Both the position numbers and the translations under genes were made by a program. A model generated the notes under the pieces. It worked only from the letters and a program-made list of their open reading frames with translations, made no database searches and was not told where the DNA came from. A DNA stretch of 64,000 bases from an uncultured Eubacteriales bacterium (GTDB lineage: Bacteria > Bacillota > Clostridia > Christensenellales > Borkfalkiaceae): NCBI GenBank assembly GCA_900542935.1, contig UQPN01000007.1:1-64000 (forward strand). Reading direction: 5' to 3'. Below, one piece after another: positions 1 through 8,701 of the stretch. The stretch's first letter is position 1, and each line of letters opens with the position of its first letter.

Positions 1-2
1 TG

Positions 3-365
3 CAGATTGTAGAAGGCTGGACGGTGAAATTGCCGGACGAAGTAACGGATAAACTGTGGAAGAGAACGGACTACACGTGGCCCTGCACGTGGTTTACGCC
101 GCGCGTAACGGGCAAGGGCGCGTTTAAATCTGCTTACGACGTCATGAATAACTGGGGCGCGAACCACGGCGCGATTTCCTACGGACATATCGGCGCAGAC
201 CTTATCACAATGTGTTCGATGCTGAGAATCCCCGTATGTATGCACAACGTAGACGAGAAAGACATTTACCGCCCCGCCGCATGGAACGCGTTCGGAATGG
301 ACAAAGAAGGGCAGGAATACCGCGCCTGCGCCGCCTACGGCCCGCTGTATAAAAATATAAGATAA
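3..365 (+). CDS. fucI: L-fucose isomerase, C-terminal fragment (cut by left edge)
   Basis: This is the C-terminal end of an L-fucose isomerase; the rest lies outside the window. The enzyme interconverts L-fucose and L-fuculose (and often D-arabinose and D-ribulose) in the cytoplasm with a divalent metal. The visible 120 residues carry the family's C-terminal block: WPCTWFTPRVTGKG, NWGANHG, SYGHIGADLITMCSMLRIP and a final YGPLYK, which agree closely with the E. coli FucI tail as I remember it. The frame is open to the first base, so no start can be set. The stop is followed by a strong bidirectional terminator, so this is the last gene of its unit. It fits the sugar-degradation genes at the other end of the window, but no link is shown. 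Confidence 0.92.
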   Translation, partial: QIVEGWTVKLPDEVTDKLWKRTDYTWPCTWFTPRVTGKGAFKSAYDVMNNWGANHGAISYGHIGADLITMCSMLRIPVCMHNVDEKDIYRPAAWNAFGMDKEGQEYRACAAYGPLYKNIR

Positions 366-433
366 TAATTTCAGATATGCGCGCGATTGCTTGACACGTC
401 GTAGGGCATGGAGTGGAAACGGAACGAAAAAAA

Positions 434-474
434 GCGAGGATGAGCCGAAAATCGGCTCATCCTCGCCACTTTTT
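434..474. terminator. Bidirectional Rho-independent terminator
   Basis: A perfect 15-bp stem (434-448 with 452-466) with a 3-nt AAA loop is flanked by a T tract on the right and an A tract on the left (427-433). It can end both the rightward fucI transcript and the leftward surface-protein transcript. The remaining bases between the two genes hold nothing else that I can support. Confidence 0.9.
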
Positions 475-580
475 ATGAGTTTTGTTGGCTAAAAACGGAA
501 CACCAAGTTTTTAACAGGCTTTGTTACCATTTGACAAAGTACGTTATAATACTTAATGTTTTTTAATACGCATTGTGCGG

Positions 581-1588
581 CTATTTTACTTTCTCCCCGT
601 ACCAAGATATTTGGGCGGAATCATCTGTTATTGTAAATGTAAACGTAGAAGAGTTGTCGTTATGAGTAGCAGTTGTTTTTATACAGTTTGTAACAGTAAG
701 TGCAGATTCTGTAGCATAGAAATCTGCTGTGCTAGGCCAAACGCCAAGATCTTTTATATCATTGATTGAAACCGTAACTTGCGTATCGCTTTGTGTTTGG
801 TTTTCGCCGCTTAATATGTATATAGTGAATTTTTTACCGCTATAGATTGATGAATTGTCCGATTGTTTCCAATTATACTTATCAGTAGAATAATAACTGC
901 CATTTGTTAAGGTAACCTTGTCGATATTAAAGGTATCTTTATAATCTATTACGTATTTATGCTTTGCACTTGCCTCCATTGTAATATCAACTTTCAAAAT
1001 CTTTCTTATATCGGCTGTGATTGTTAAACCTTTTGAAAGGTCGTTCGATACGGTTACATTAGTAGTTATTCCGGTAATATATCCTGAAGCATCCGTGGCA
1101 TGTTCAAGTGTGGTTGTACAGCCTGCCGTAGCCAGGAAACCTATAAATTTATATCCTTCCGGTACGGTATACATTGCGGAAATCTGCGGGTGTGTCGATA
1201 TGTCGGGGATTACAACAGATTGTCCTTTATAATAATACTTTCCCGTAGGAACACCGGCTTCAAGAATAGGTGTTGAATTTGGAATTACAATTGATAATTC
1301 GGCTTTATTATCCCATCCCGCATATAACGTTACACTGCCGGTTAATGGCCCGTTAAAAAGTGTTTTGCATAATTCGTCAATATACCAACCAAGGAAATAT
1401 TTTGATTGGCTCGTGTCGTCATTAGTAATTTTACCTAAATCGGCGGGGTTAAAATTTGCGGCTTCGGTTGATTTTACGTTTTCTGCAGAGGGGGTATCAA
1501 CCTCATTGTTGCTGTTAACGTAAGTAACAACATAAACCTCAACATCGGCATCGATAAATTCGCCGTATAATGTAATATTTTCGCCCAT
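581..1588 (-). CDS. C-terminal part of a frameshifted MBG/InlB-repeat surface protein
   Basis: This is the downstream part of the giant surface protein encoded just to the right. It does not look like an independent gene: the first ATG has AGGA directly abutting it and no spaced ribosome site. The reading frame stays open upstream to about 1680. Read backwards from the ATG, it yields the missing half of an InlB B-repeat (LAPAFSKDGYKFYRWYSDEA) that continues the upstream protein. It contains two recognisable InlB-B/Flg_new-like pieces (YFLGWYIDELCK and VTLYAGW) and then about 200 residues of beta-rich sequence without a family I recognise. There is no LPXTG motif or C-terminal membrane helix, so how the protein stays on the cell is not visible. 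Confidence 0.7.
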   Translation of the reverse strand: MGENITLYGEFIDADVEVYVVTYVNSNNEVDTPSAENVKSTEAANFNPADLGKITNDDTSQSKYFLGWYIDELCKTLFNGPLTGSVTLYAGWDNKAELSIVIPNSTPILEAGVPTGKYYYKGQSVVIPDISTHPQISAMYTVPEGYKFIGFLATAGCTTTLEHATDASGYITGITTNVTVSNDLSKGLTITADIRKILKVDITMEASAKHKYVIDYKDTFNIDKVTLTNGSYYSTDKYNWKQSDNSSIYSGKKFTIYILSGENQTQSDTQVTVSINDIKDLGVWPSTADFYATESALTVTNCIKTTATHNDNSSTFTFTITDDSAQISWYGEKVK

Positions 1589-1602
1589 TCCTGATATCTG
1601 CG

Positions 1603-4600
1603 TTATAGGTTCCGTGCAAGCTTCATCGGAATACCAACGGTAAAATTTATAGCCGTCTTTAGAAAATGCGGGCGCAAGAAAGAATCTTCATAAGTGTAAG
1701 TTGTTTTATTGTATGCGCTGTTATCAACATTTTCATACTCTCCGCCGTTATATTTGTATTTATAAGTTATGGAATATGTGTTTGCCGTCCAGCCTGCATA
1801 AAGGGTGCAAGAAATGAATATTGTTTGCCCGACAGCTTCTGTTGTTAAAGCTTCATCGATATACCATTTATCAAAGGTATAATAATCTTTTGTCGGGGGA
1901 GTGGAGGGGAAATCTGCCGCTGATATGGTATAGCCATTTGAGCCTACGGTTCTGCTTATCGTTGAATGTGTTTTGCCGTTTGCTTTAAACGTAATGGTTG
2001 CCGTTTGGCTGTACCACACGAATTTACCGTTTACCTTTTTAGAATAATACGTGCCGGCGCTTAAATCGCGTTGTGCGTAACTGCTCTGGCTTGTCATAAT
2101 ATCGCCGCGTGCGTTGACAGTTCCGGTTTCGTAATAGGGTTTACTGCCGCCTCGCATGGTTACATAAGAGCCGCTTGCGTTAACGATATTTAAGGTTGCC
2201 CCGGCTTGTTCTGTAGAAATATTTCCGCCCAAACTATACCCGCTTCCGCTTAAGGTGCCGTTTACAATCAGCTTTCCGTCTTTTTTGCCGTTACCGTCTG
2301 TATTTGCGGTGTAAAATCTCGTATAGCGATAGTTACCCGTGGTGGGAGCGGAAGCATAAGGCAAAGCAACGAGATCGACATTGTTTCCGAGTGTGAGTTT
2401 TCCGCCATTGTCAACGGTCAGTTTTGCCCCCGGCAATATTAAATAATCGGAAGAGTTAAGCGTTAGAGTTGATTTGTTTCTAACGGTGATATCCATAAAG
2501 CCTACCGGCAAAGGAATACTTGTTGATGTTTTCAATGCAATAGTGATAAAGAGAACTGTTTTACTTATTTCGGTTGGCGCGTCACTGTATTTTCCATAGA
2601 TTTCAATATTATCGCGATGATTCAATGTGGTTACTGTGCCTGTCGCTCTCTGGTTTGATAAAGCAATGTTACTATTAATATCCTTTGCTGTTTCAATATC
2701 TTTTTGATTTGTAATTACAGACTTAAAGATATAATCGGAAGCTGAAGAATCGCTATCAGCATTGAACATTCCTTTGTTGTTTTGGGTTCCTATGATAACA
2801 ATAGGTTCATTTAATCCTATTGTTCCACCTACAGCATTAAGGTATACTCTTGCCTTGTAAATAGCCCCGGAAAAAACTTTAGTAGGGCAGGATATATTAT
2901 GTACGGTATAAGCATTGGTCGGGAAAGCGGTTTTGTACATATCCTTGGCGGCATCGCCGCCGGGCCAATCGTAAATAGTTAAGGCATCAAGCGCGGTTGC
3001 CCCGGAATTCATCTGAATTAAGCCATTCCCTTTAATATATCCGTAAGCAGTTACAGAACAGCCGGAGTTTACAACAATGTTTCCGTTGTTCATAATAACG
3101 CCGTGGTTTTTGGCTAACGTTGTGCAAATAGAATATGAGAACCCAATCTCTGCCGCGGCAATCATAGAGGCGGAAGAAGACAGGGTGATTGTGACGCCCT
3201 TTGAAATTACAAGAGCGGAGAAAACGTTGCCTGCCTTATCATAACTACTATTAACGTCTTCTTCTTTTGTGGAATCGTTAAAAGACGCTATTAGCTTTTT
3301 GCCGGACAGTGTATATTTATAATCGCTTTTATAGTCTTTAAATTTATCACCGTTAACGGCAGACAAAGACAATTTGGAAAAAGCGGTCATTACGTAAGAG
3401 GAATCGGAGGTCGCGTTGCCGCACAGGGTGATATTGCCGCTTGCTGCGAGTGCATCTTCAATGGTATAATAAACATCTCCGATCTTCGCCGTTTTGTATT
3501 TTAAATAGACTTCTGTTTTGGTTAAATTAAAGTTTTTATTGTTAAGCGTTACTTCATCTATTTTGTATGTCGAGCCTGCTGCTATCGGCTTGCCGAAAGC
3601 ATAACTGAACAAACCGTTTTCGGGTGTTACGGCTATTCCGTTGGTGCTATCGAAGTTCTGAGCATTGCCGTCGCTAATATATTGATAGATATCATTCGGC
3701 AGTTTTTTCAGGTCGATTCCGGGATTTTGAGGGGCAGTGAAGGTCGCCGCAGTAAATAAGTTTTTATCAAATAAAATTCCGCTACCATCATAGTCGCGTT
3801 CGATAATGCCGGAAAGCTGTATGTTTAATTGTTTTACGTTAAGTATTCCGTCGGAATTTGCTTTAAACGAGTAGTTGACAGCCGAAAGCCCATCAACTTT
3901 TGGAGTTATAGAAAACTGCCCTATGTCGTGCCATTGTGTATAGTCGATGATATAAGTTATATTTTCAAGACCGGTTATAACCGATTCGTTCTCGTTGTTT
4001 ACAAAACCATTTATTGTATAGCCGTTAGCGGATGGTTCTTCGCCATAGGTGATTGAATTATCTTTCGCTATTACGGTAAGTTCTTTTTTGGTTACGGTAA
4101 GTTTTCCGTTTTTTGCCGTAAACGAATAGTTAGGCGCAGAAAGTCCGCTTATATCAACAATAATATCATATTCGCCCACTTTGCCATATTGGGTATAATT
4201 AGTTGTAAGTTTAACAGTTCCGCCGATATTTGCCGTTTCAGGCGTTTCGCCTTCTATCATTCCGCTGATTGTATAACCGTTGGTAGCGGGAGCGGAACCG
4301 TAGATGATTTCATGATCGTTTGCCGTTATGGTAAGTGCGCGGGCGGTGATAGTAAACGTGGCAGATTTGTTATTTTCGGCGAGCACGTAGTTTTTGTTAG
4401 TAATGCTCGCAGTGGCGGTATAGGTGCCTACGTTTATTGCCGAAGAGCCGCTTATATTTTCGCCCGTTATAGTTACGGCAAGCCCTAAATCGTCGCCGAT
4501 GACAACGTTTTTGGCATCAGGCTTAAGGGTGTGCGCAGTGCCGTCGTAAACAAAAGAATTGGCTGTTCCCCAGTCAAGAGTAACCGTTCGTTCATTAACC

Positions 4601-5679
4601 GTAAGCGTGCCGTTGACATAGGTGATTGCATAGTTTGAATTTTCAAGCCCATCAACGGTTATGGAATAAGTACCTACCTCGTTATAATTGCATGTAAAAT
4701 TCGGCGTGCCTAATTTGCCTTTATCGCAGTCGAGCAAGCCGTTATAAGTTGCAGTGTAGGAAGCGGAATCGCCGTAAGTAACGGTTTTATCTTCTGCCGT
4801 TACGGTAAGTGCTTTTTGTTCTATGGTGAAAGTTGCCGCCGCGTTTGAAGAAATAGTGTAGTTGTTGTTGGAAATTTCGGCGGTAGCGGTGTAAGTTCCC
4901 GCGTTTTTAACCTCGGTTACAGGGGTAAAAGTTGTCGCGCCGTGTGCCTTGTAACTAAACGATATTTTAAAAATATTCTCGTTTATGGCGGCGCCGTTTT
5001 CTGTTCTGGCGGTAGCGGTAATGTTGCTGCTGTGATCTGTGCCGTCGTAAGTAAAGTCATCAGCCCCCGACCATTCAATTTTAACGGGACAGGGGGCAAT
5101 GGTGAAAACTTTTATGGTTTTGCCGTAAGAAACTCCGTCTGCCTCGGAGGTTATAAGCACGGCGTAGGTGCCTGCATCTGTGGGCAGAACGGTGGCGTAG
5201 TCGCTGTTAAAAAATTCTTCGCTCAAATTTTCCGGTTTAGTGTCGGGAGCACAATTTTTTACTCTATAACGTATATTTTGGTCATCAATGGCACTCTTGG
5301 GCAGGTTTTGCACACCGCCGACTGCTGCGGCAGACATCGAAATGCTGATAGAACGGCCGTTGAACGTGTAGTTCCCGGTGGGTTTACCGTTGTTTACGTG
5401 CGCGCCAAAACCGAGGTCGTCGAATTTAAAAATGCTGTTACCTGCAACGTTCGGCACGACTTTTTGTTGACTTATAATCCAATCGGCGGAGCATATCGTG
5501 CAGAATAAACTTGCAAAAAGGAGTACTATCAAAACGACAAGCTTAAAACTCTTGCCCGAAAACGCGCGTTTAATTTTGCCTGTTGCGTTGCTTGTTTTTA
5601 CGGCTTTATCGGTTGAATTTTCAGCCGCGCTTTCCGTTGCGGTTTGCGCGTTAAAGTTGTAAACTACGCGTTTTTGCAC
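1603..5679 (-). CDS. Giant MBG-domain surface protein, N-terminal part (truncated by frameshift)
   Basis: A secreted or surface-displayed protein of about 1358 residues before the frame break. After a basic N-terminus there is one hydrophobic helix (about residues 46-65) followed by SADWIIS, which resembles the W-[IVL]-I motif after the helix in the three small cargo proteins nearby. Then come several MBG-type repeats (for example ALTVTAEDKTVTYGDSASYT, with variants), a long beta-solenoid-like region rich in Gly, Asn and Ser, and InlB B-repeats near the end. I placed the start at the GTG at 5679: a GGAGGT box lies 7 nt upstream, whereas the GTG at 5688 would overlap that box. It is second in a leftward unit after the 219-residue cargo-like gene. 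A missing T near 1679-1681 ends the frame early. Confidence 0.75.
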   Translation of the reverse strand: MQKRVVYNFNAQTATESAAENSTDKAVKTSNATGKIKRAFSGKSFKLVVLIVLLFASLFCTICSADWIISQQKVVPNVAGNSIFKFDDLGFGAHVNNGKPTGNYTFNGRSISISMSAAAVGGVQNLPKSAIDDQNIRYRVKNCAPDTKPENLSEEFFNSDYATVLPTDAGTYAVLITSEADGVSYGKTIKVFTIAPCPVKIEWSGADDFTYDGTDHSSNITATARTENGAAINENIFKISFSYKAHGATTFTPVTEVKNAGTYTATAEISNNNYTISSNAAATFTIEQKALTVTAEDKTVTYGDSASYTATYNGLLDCDKGKLGTPNFTCNYNEVGTYSITVDGLENSNYAITYVNGTLTVNERTVTLDWGTANSFVYDGTAHTLKPDAKNVVIGDDLGLAVTITGENISGSSAINVGTYTATASITNKNYVLAENNKSATFTITARALTITANDHEIIYGSAPATNGYTISGMIEGETPETANIGGTVKLTTNYTQYGKVGEYDIIVDISGLSAPNYSFTAKNGKLTVTKKELTVIAKDNSITYGEEPSANGYTINGFVNNENESVITGLENITYIIDYTQWHDIGQFSITPKVDGLSAVNYSFKANSDGILNVKQLNIQLSGIIERDYDGSGILFDKNLFTAATFTAPQNPGIDLKKLPNDIYQYISDGNAQNFDSTNGIAVTPENGLFSYAFGKPIAAGSTYKIDEVTLNNKNFNLTKTEVYLKYKTAKIGDVYYTIEDALAASGNITLCGNATSDSSYVMTAFSKLSLSAVNGDKFKDYKSDYKYTLSGKKLIASFNDSTKEEDVNSSYDKAGNVFSALVISKGVTITLSSSASMIAAAEIGFSYSICTTLAKNHGVIMNNGNIVVNSGCSVTAYGYIKGNGLIQMNSGATALDALTIYDWPGGDAAKDMYKTAFPTNAYTVHNISCPTKVFSGAIYKARVYLNAVGGTIGLNEPIVIIGTQNNKGMFNADSDSSASDYIFKSVITNQKDIETAKDINSNIALSNQRATGTVTTLNHRDNIEIYGKYSDAPTEISKTVLFITIALKTSTSIPLPVGFMDITVRNKSTLTLNSSDYLILPGAKLTVDNGGKLTLGNNVDLVALPYASAPTTGNYRYTRFYTANTDGNGKKDGKLIVNGTLSGSGYSLGGNISTEQAGATLNIVNASGSYVTMRGGSKPYYETGTVNARGDIMTSQSSYAQRDLSAGTYYSKKVNGKFVWYSQTATITFKANGKTHSTISRTVGSNGYTISAADFPSTPPTKDYYTFDKWYIDEALTTEAVGQTIFISCTLYAGWTANTYSITYKYKYNGGEYENVDNSAYNKTTYTYEDSFLRPHFLKTAINFTVGIPMKLARNL

Positions 5680-5733
5680 GATATGCACCTCCTTTTTTTC
5701 AGATTTTTTTATATGATGATTTTCAACGATATA

Positions 5734-6393
5734 TTACTTATAAATTTTAGAAACGCGGGCTTCTATCATAAAAGAGCCGCCTTTTTGCAAATATTTGTAA
5801 AGTTCCGCGTAGGTATTGTTTGCGAGTTTAAACGTAACCGTAAAGTTTTTTTCGGTAGTGCTTTCGGTGATACCTATTTCGTTTGAAGGCGCAATTGCCC
5901 GCAAATAATATTCGCCGTTATTAACGATTCTTTCGCACGCGATGTTCTTTTTACCTATGTCGCAAGTAGCCGAAGGAATAACGCCGGCGGCGGTACTTTC
6001 GTCAACGCCGGTAAAATAAAGGGTGAATTGTAAATTCATGCCGTTGGTTGCTTCTAAAAAAGCTTTTGCGTTGCCGCTTTTAAAACCTACGTCAAACGAG
6101 ATATCGCCGGTAGCGGTAAGATTGCCTTTGCCGTCGGTAAACCCGGAGTGGTAATAACTGAAACCGACAGGGCTGCTTAAAACTATGTAATTCTGGCTGT
6201 CGGTTACGGTGTACACCTCAAAGGGAGAGGCGTTTACCGTGTATTTTACGTTGGGATTAACTATTATCCACGACGAGAACCCCACGCATATTACCGTTAT
6301 TACCGATAAAACGGCGCACACAAAAACCGAAGATACTTTTAAGGCAGCAGCTTCAAAAAATTTATTAAGTTGTTGCGTAATGGTTTTTTTCAT
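5734..6393 (-). CDS. SipW-dependent (TasA/camelysin-like) candidate cargo protein
   Basis: A 219-residue exported protein. The N-terminus is basic, then comes a hydrophobic helix (about residues 21-40) ending in CVGFSSWIIVNPNV. This tail is nearly the same as in the 249-residue protein encoded divergently (VGFAAWVIINPNV), so the two are paralogues at least in their export signal. The remainder is beta-rich with no catalytic motif. A SipW-like peptidase is encoded 2.3 kb away, so I infer that this is one of its substrates and a fibre or matrix subunit; the sequence alone does not prove this. It is the first gene of the leftward unit, 45 bp ahead of the giant surface protein, with a consensus promoter about 200 bp upstream. 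Confidence 0.6.
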   Translation of the reverse strand: MKKTITQQLNKFFEAAALKVSSVFVCAVLSVITVICVGFSSWIIVNPNVKYTVNASPFEVYTVTDSQNYIVLSSPVGFSYYHSGFTDGKGNLTATGDISFDVGFKSGNAKAFLEATNGMNLQFTLYFTGVDESTAAGVIPSATCDIGKKNIACERIVNNGEYYLRAIAPSNEIGITESTTEKNFTVTFKLANNTYAELYKYLQKGGSFMIEARVSKIYK

Positions 6394-6597
6394 AATCAGG
6401 TTCCGTTTTTTGTTGTTCGTTGGTCAGGACGTTTGCGTCGTTTTAATGCGGCGTTTTTTGTCAGCCTGCATTTTTTACTCTTGCTATACGTGTGTCGGTA
6501 AGATGTGAATTGTGCGAAGTATAAGCACAATGCGAATAGCGTTGTTGTCGGTAGTTAATCCGCCACGAAAAAAAATTTTTATAGAATCTATAATATA

Positions 6598-6626
6598 ATT
6601 ATATAAATTTATTTGGCTCGTGTCAA
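6598..6626 (-). promoter_or_regulatory. Sigma-A promoter of the leftward surface-protein unit
   Basis: On the minus strand there is a perfect TTGACA (6626-6621), a 17-bp spacer and a perfect TATAAT (6603-6598). The transcript would start near 6590 and have a leader of about 200 nt before the 219-residue cargo gene. A 71-residue open frame overlapping this region (6484-6699, minus) has no ribosome site and I do not count it. Confidence 0.75.
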
Positions 6627-6661
6627 CGAAAACGGGGGTTGGTGCCTGAAAACGACAAAAA

Positions 6662-6721
6662 TTGACAAAATTTCGTTTTTGCGTTAAAACAGTTGCCAAT
6701 TTAATCGTTTTGTGATAATAT
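6662..6721 (+). promoter_or_regulatory. Tandem sigma-A promoters of the rightward surface/secretion block
   Basis: Two promoter-like pairs lie in series: TTGACA (6662) - 17 bp - TAAAAC (6685), and TTGCCA (6693) - 17 bp - TATAAT-like TAATAT (6716). They face right, away from the leftward promoter at 6598-6626, and would give a leader of 130-165 nt before the first cargo gene at 6856. Confidence 0.6.
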
Positions 6722-6855
6722 GATAGCCGCGTAGTAATTATACGGGCAGGTTTATTTTAACGAAAAACAGATCGTAAAAAACCGCTTGTTTGTTTATTTA
6801 ATATTTGCAAGCGGCGTGAAATGAATATGTAAATAGTAAATAAGGAGAAATTTAA

Positions 6856-7605
6856 ATGAAGTCTAAATTAACTATTTCTATTGCAAGCATTTTGTCGGTG
6901 CTGGTGCTGGTGGGCGTAGGCTTTGCCGCATGGGTTATTATCAACCCGAACGTTGGTGCTAATGCCGACGGAAATATTGAGGTCGATACCGTAACCGATC
7001 ATAGTTATGATATTAAGGCTGAATTTTTGAAGACGTCCGACGCTACCAACGGAACTATCGTTTTCGGTAAAAAAGATGACTCAAGTATAACAAAACCGTG
7101 GCTTACCAATACCGAAAAAGCCGAAAAGCTTACCGCTAATCTGACTTTAACCGCACAGAATTTTGAAGCGGATTCTTGGACGGAAATATCCAAAAAAACT
7201 TTAACCGTTTCTATGAAATCCTTAAAAAGCAGTGCCGACGATACCGGATTTGCGGGTTTAGCGACCGGAGATAAGAAATATATTAAGTTCCCTGTTATTA
7301 CCGGAACGGATATAACCGCTTCTAAAGCTGACGCTGCCCAATGGAGCGACGTAACCGTTCAAATTCCTTTAGATAAATTTAAATATACAAAGGGTGAAAC
7401 GACGGCTACATATGAACTCACTATTACATTTTCTTGGGGTGAGTATTTTACCTATAACGGTAGCATTGTAAATCCGTATGTTTTCTATAACCATATGGAT
7501 TATAGCACTGATAATGCGGCTCTTGCAAATACTGATTTGACGGCTATACATAATGCGTTAAACGGCGTTTCCTACAAAGTAAACATCGTTGAAAAAGCGG
7601 ATTAA
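6856..7605 (+). CDS. SipW-dependent (TasA/camelysin-like) candidate cargo protein
   Basis: A 249-residue exported protein. Residues 5-24 form a hydrophobic helix followed by FAAWVIINPNV (Trp26), the motif shared with the 219-residue protein across the divergent promoter. Most of the chain is beta-rich and threonine-rich. Near the end it has ITFSWGEYF and then NPYVFYN; the F-x-WG-x-x-F pattern recurs in the next gene (TFGWGTLF) and is common, to my knowledge, in SipW-dependent signal-peptide proteins of Clostridia. I infer a secreted fibre or matrix subunit released by the SipW-like peptidase two genes downstream. The start is well supported by AAGGAGA ahead of the ATG. Confidence 0.7.
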   Translation: MKSKLTISIASILSVLVLVGVGFAAWVIINPNVGANADGNIEVDTVTDHSYDIKAEFLKTSDATNGTIVFGKKDDSSITKPWLTNTEKAEKLTANLTLTAQNFEADSWTEISKKTLTVSMKSLKSSADDTGFAGLATGDKKYIKFPVITGTDITASKADAAQWSDVTVQIPLDKFKYTKGETTATYELTITFSWGEYFTYNGSIVNPYVFYNHMDYSTDNAALANTDLTAIHNALNGVSYKVNIVEKAD

Positions 7606-7720
7606 GCTTGACTTTTTACAGCAAAAAAGTTTTTAACAAAAAATAAAAAAGTAATAAAAAAAATTTAACGTGGCGTAATATGTTTAAGCATATTATATTA
7701 CGTTGAAGGAGAGAAAACCA

Positions 7721-8536
7721 ATGAAAAAAACTACACGTAAATCTTTTTCGCGCAAAGCAATAGTCGCTGTTATGAGCGTGTTTTTAACGGTTTCGTTGAC
7801 GGCAGTCGGCTTTGCTTCCTGGTTAATCAGTAACGATGACAGCAAGGAAGGAACAGGCAACGTAACCGCTTCTGACGTTTCCGACGCTATTTTGGACGTT
7901 ACAATCGAAAATGCTGAAAATCTCGGTAAAATCAATTTCGGACCTGATAAAGGCGATGAAACGGGTACTATTCGTTATAATAAGGCAGAAGCCGATGATT
8001 TTGAAACTCTTAATATAACCGTTAGCGGTTCTATTAAAAAGTTTGCCACCTTAAAGCAGATGGAAATAATAATTCAAGTTCCCGATAGCGTTATTACCGC
8101 TGCGGGTTACGGACTTAAAGACGGTTCCGCAACCGAGTATGAAGTAAAAGCCAATTTGCCTAAATACATAACTTTACCCGCTGGCGCAGCAGACACTAAT
8201 GGCAACCTTATTGACACTGCAAAAAAAGTAGAATATTTGGCTACCGATACCGTATTTACTCCGGGGACTGATGATACAGCTACTTTCTCGTTTAAAGTTA
8301 CGTTCGGTTGGGGTACACTGTTTAACAGTGAAAATCCCGGCATATATTTGGATAAAGACGAAAAATCTATTACGAATTTAAAAGACCTGCTTAACATAGC
8401 TAATGAGGGAAAGACAGCTGCTACATATTCAGAATTAACGGCCGAAGCAAAGCGCGATATTCTTACCGCTATGAAAAATGCTATTGTGGCAAGCGAAGCA
8501 AAATTCACCGTAGTTGTCAACGCGCAGGCGAAATAA
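7721..8536 (+). CDS. SipW-dependent (TasA/camelysin-like) candidate cargo protein
   Basis: A 271-residue exported protein. It has a basic N-terminus, a hydrophobic helix (about residues 13-31), then FASWLISND (Trp34), the same position-specific Trp seen in the other cargo candidates. A TFGWGTLF motif followed by NPG near residues 205-215 matches the corresponding motif of the 249-residue protein. I chose the ATG at 7721, which follows GAAGGAG; an in-frame TTG 18 bp upstream lies inside that ribosome site. The gene is the second of two cargo genes ahead of the peptidase gene and is followed by a terminator hairpin, so cargo would be made in excess of the peptidase. No enzyme motif is visible. 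Confidence 0.7.
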   Translation: MKKTTRKSFSRKAIVAVMSVFLTVSLTAVGFASWLISNDDSKEGTGNVTASDVSDAILDVTIENAENLGKINFGPDKGDETGTIRYNKAEADDFETLNITVSGSIKKFATLKQMEIIIQVPDSVITAAGYGLKDGSATEYEVKANLPKYITLPAGAADTNGNLIDTAKKVEYLATDTVFTPGTDDTATFSFKVTFGWGTLFNSENPGIYLDKDEKSITNLKDLLNIANEGKTAATYSELTAEAKRDILTAMKNAIVASEAKFTVVVNAQAK

Positions 8537-8607
8537 TTCAGTGAAGAAATAATTAAATAATCCAAAGGGCAAAGGAGACAACGCCTTGCCGGAAAAAGAA
8601 CGGAAAA

Positions 8608-8656
8608 AAGTCCTTTCGCTTAAGGCGTTAAACCTTGAGCAAGGGACTTTTTTTGA
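8608..8656 (+). terminator. Terminator or attenuator between cargo and peptidase genes
   Basis: A long hairpin (8608-8613 with 8644-8649, extended inward by GCT/AGC and AAGG/CCTT) is followed by seven T. No new promoter is obvious before the peptidase gene at 8702, so read-through may set a lower level for the peptidase and downstream genes. Confidence 0.7.
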
Positions 8657-8701
8657 AAATTTACAAAAAATCTATTATTTTTAAGGCAAAATTAAGGTAA
8701 A

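Noticed and set aside
521..560. TTGACA near TATAAT at about 535-550
   Set aside because: The two boxes are only about 7 bp apart, so they cannot form a promoter.
6484..6699. 71-codon open frame on the minus strand
   Set aside because: It overlaps the divergent promoters, has no ribosome site and a low-complexity composition.
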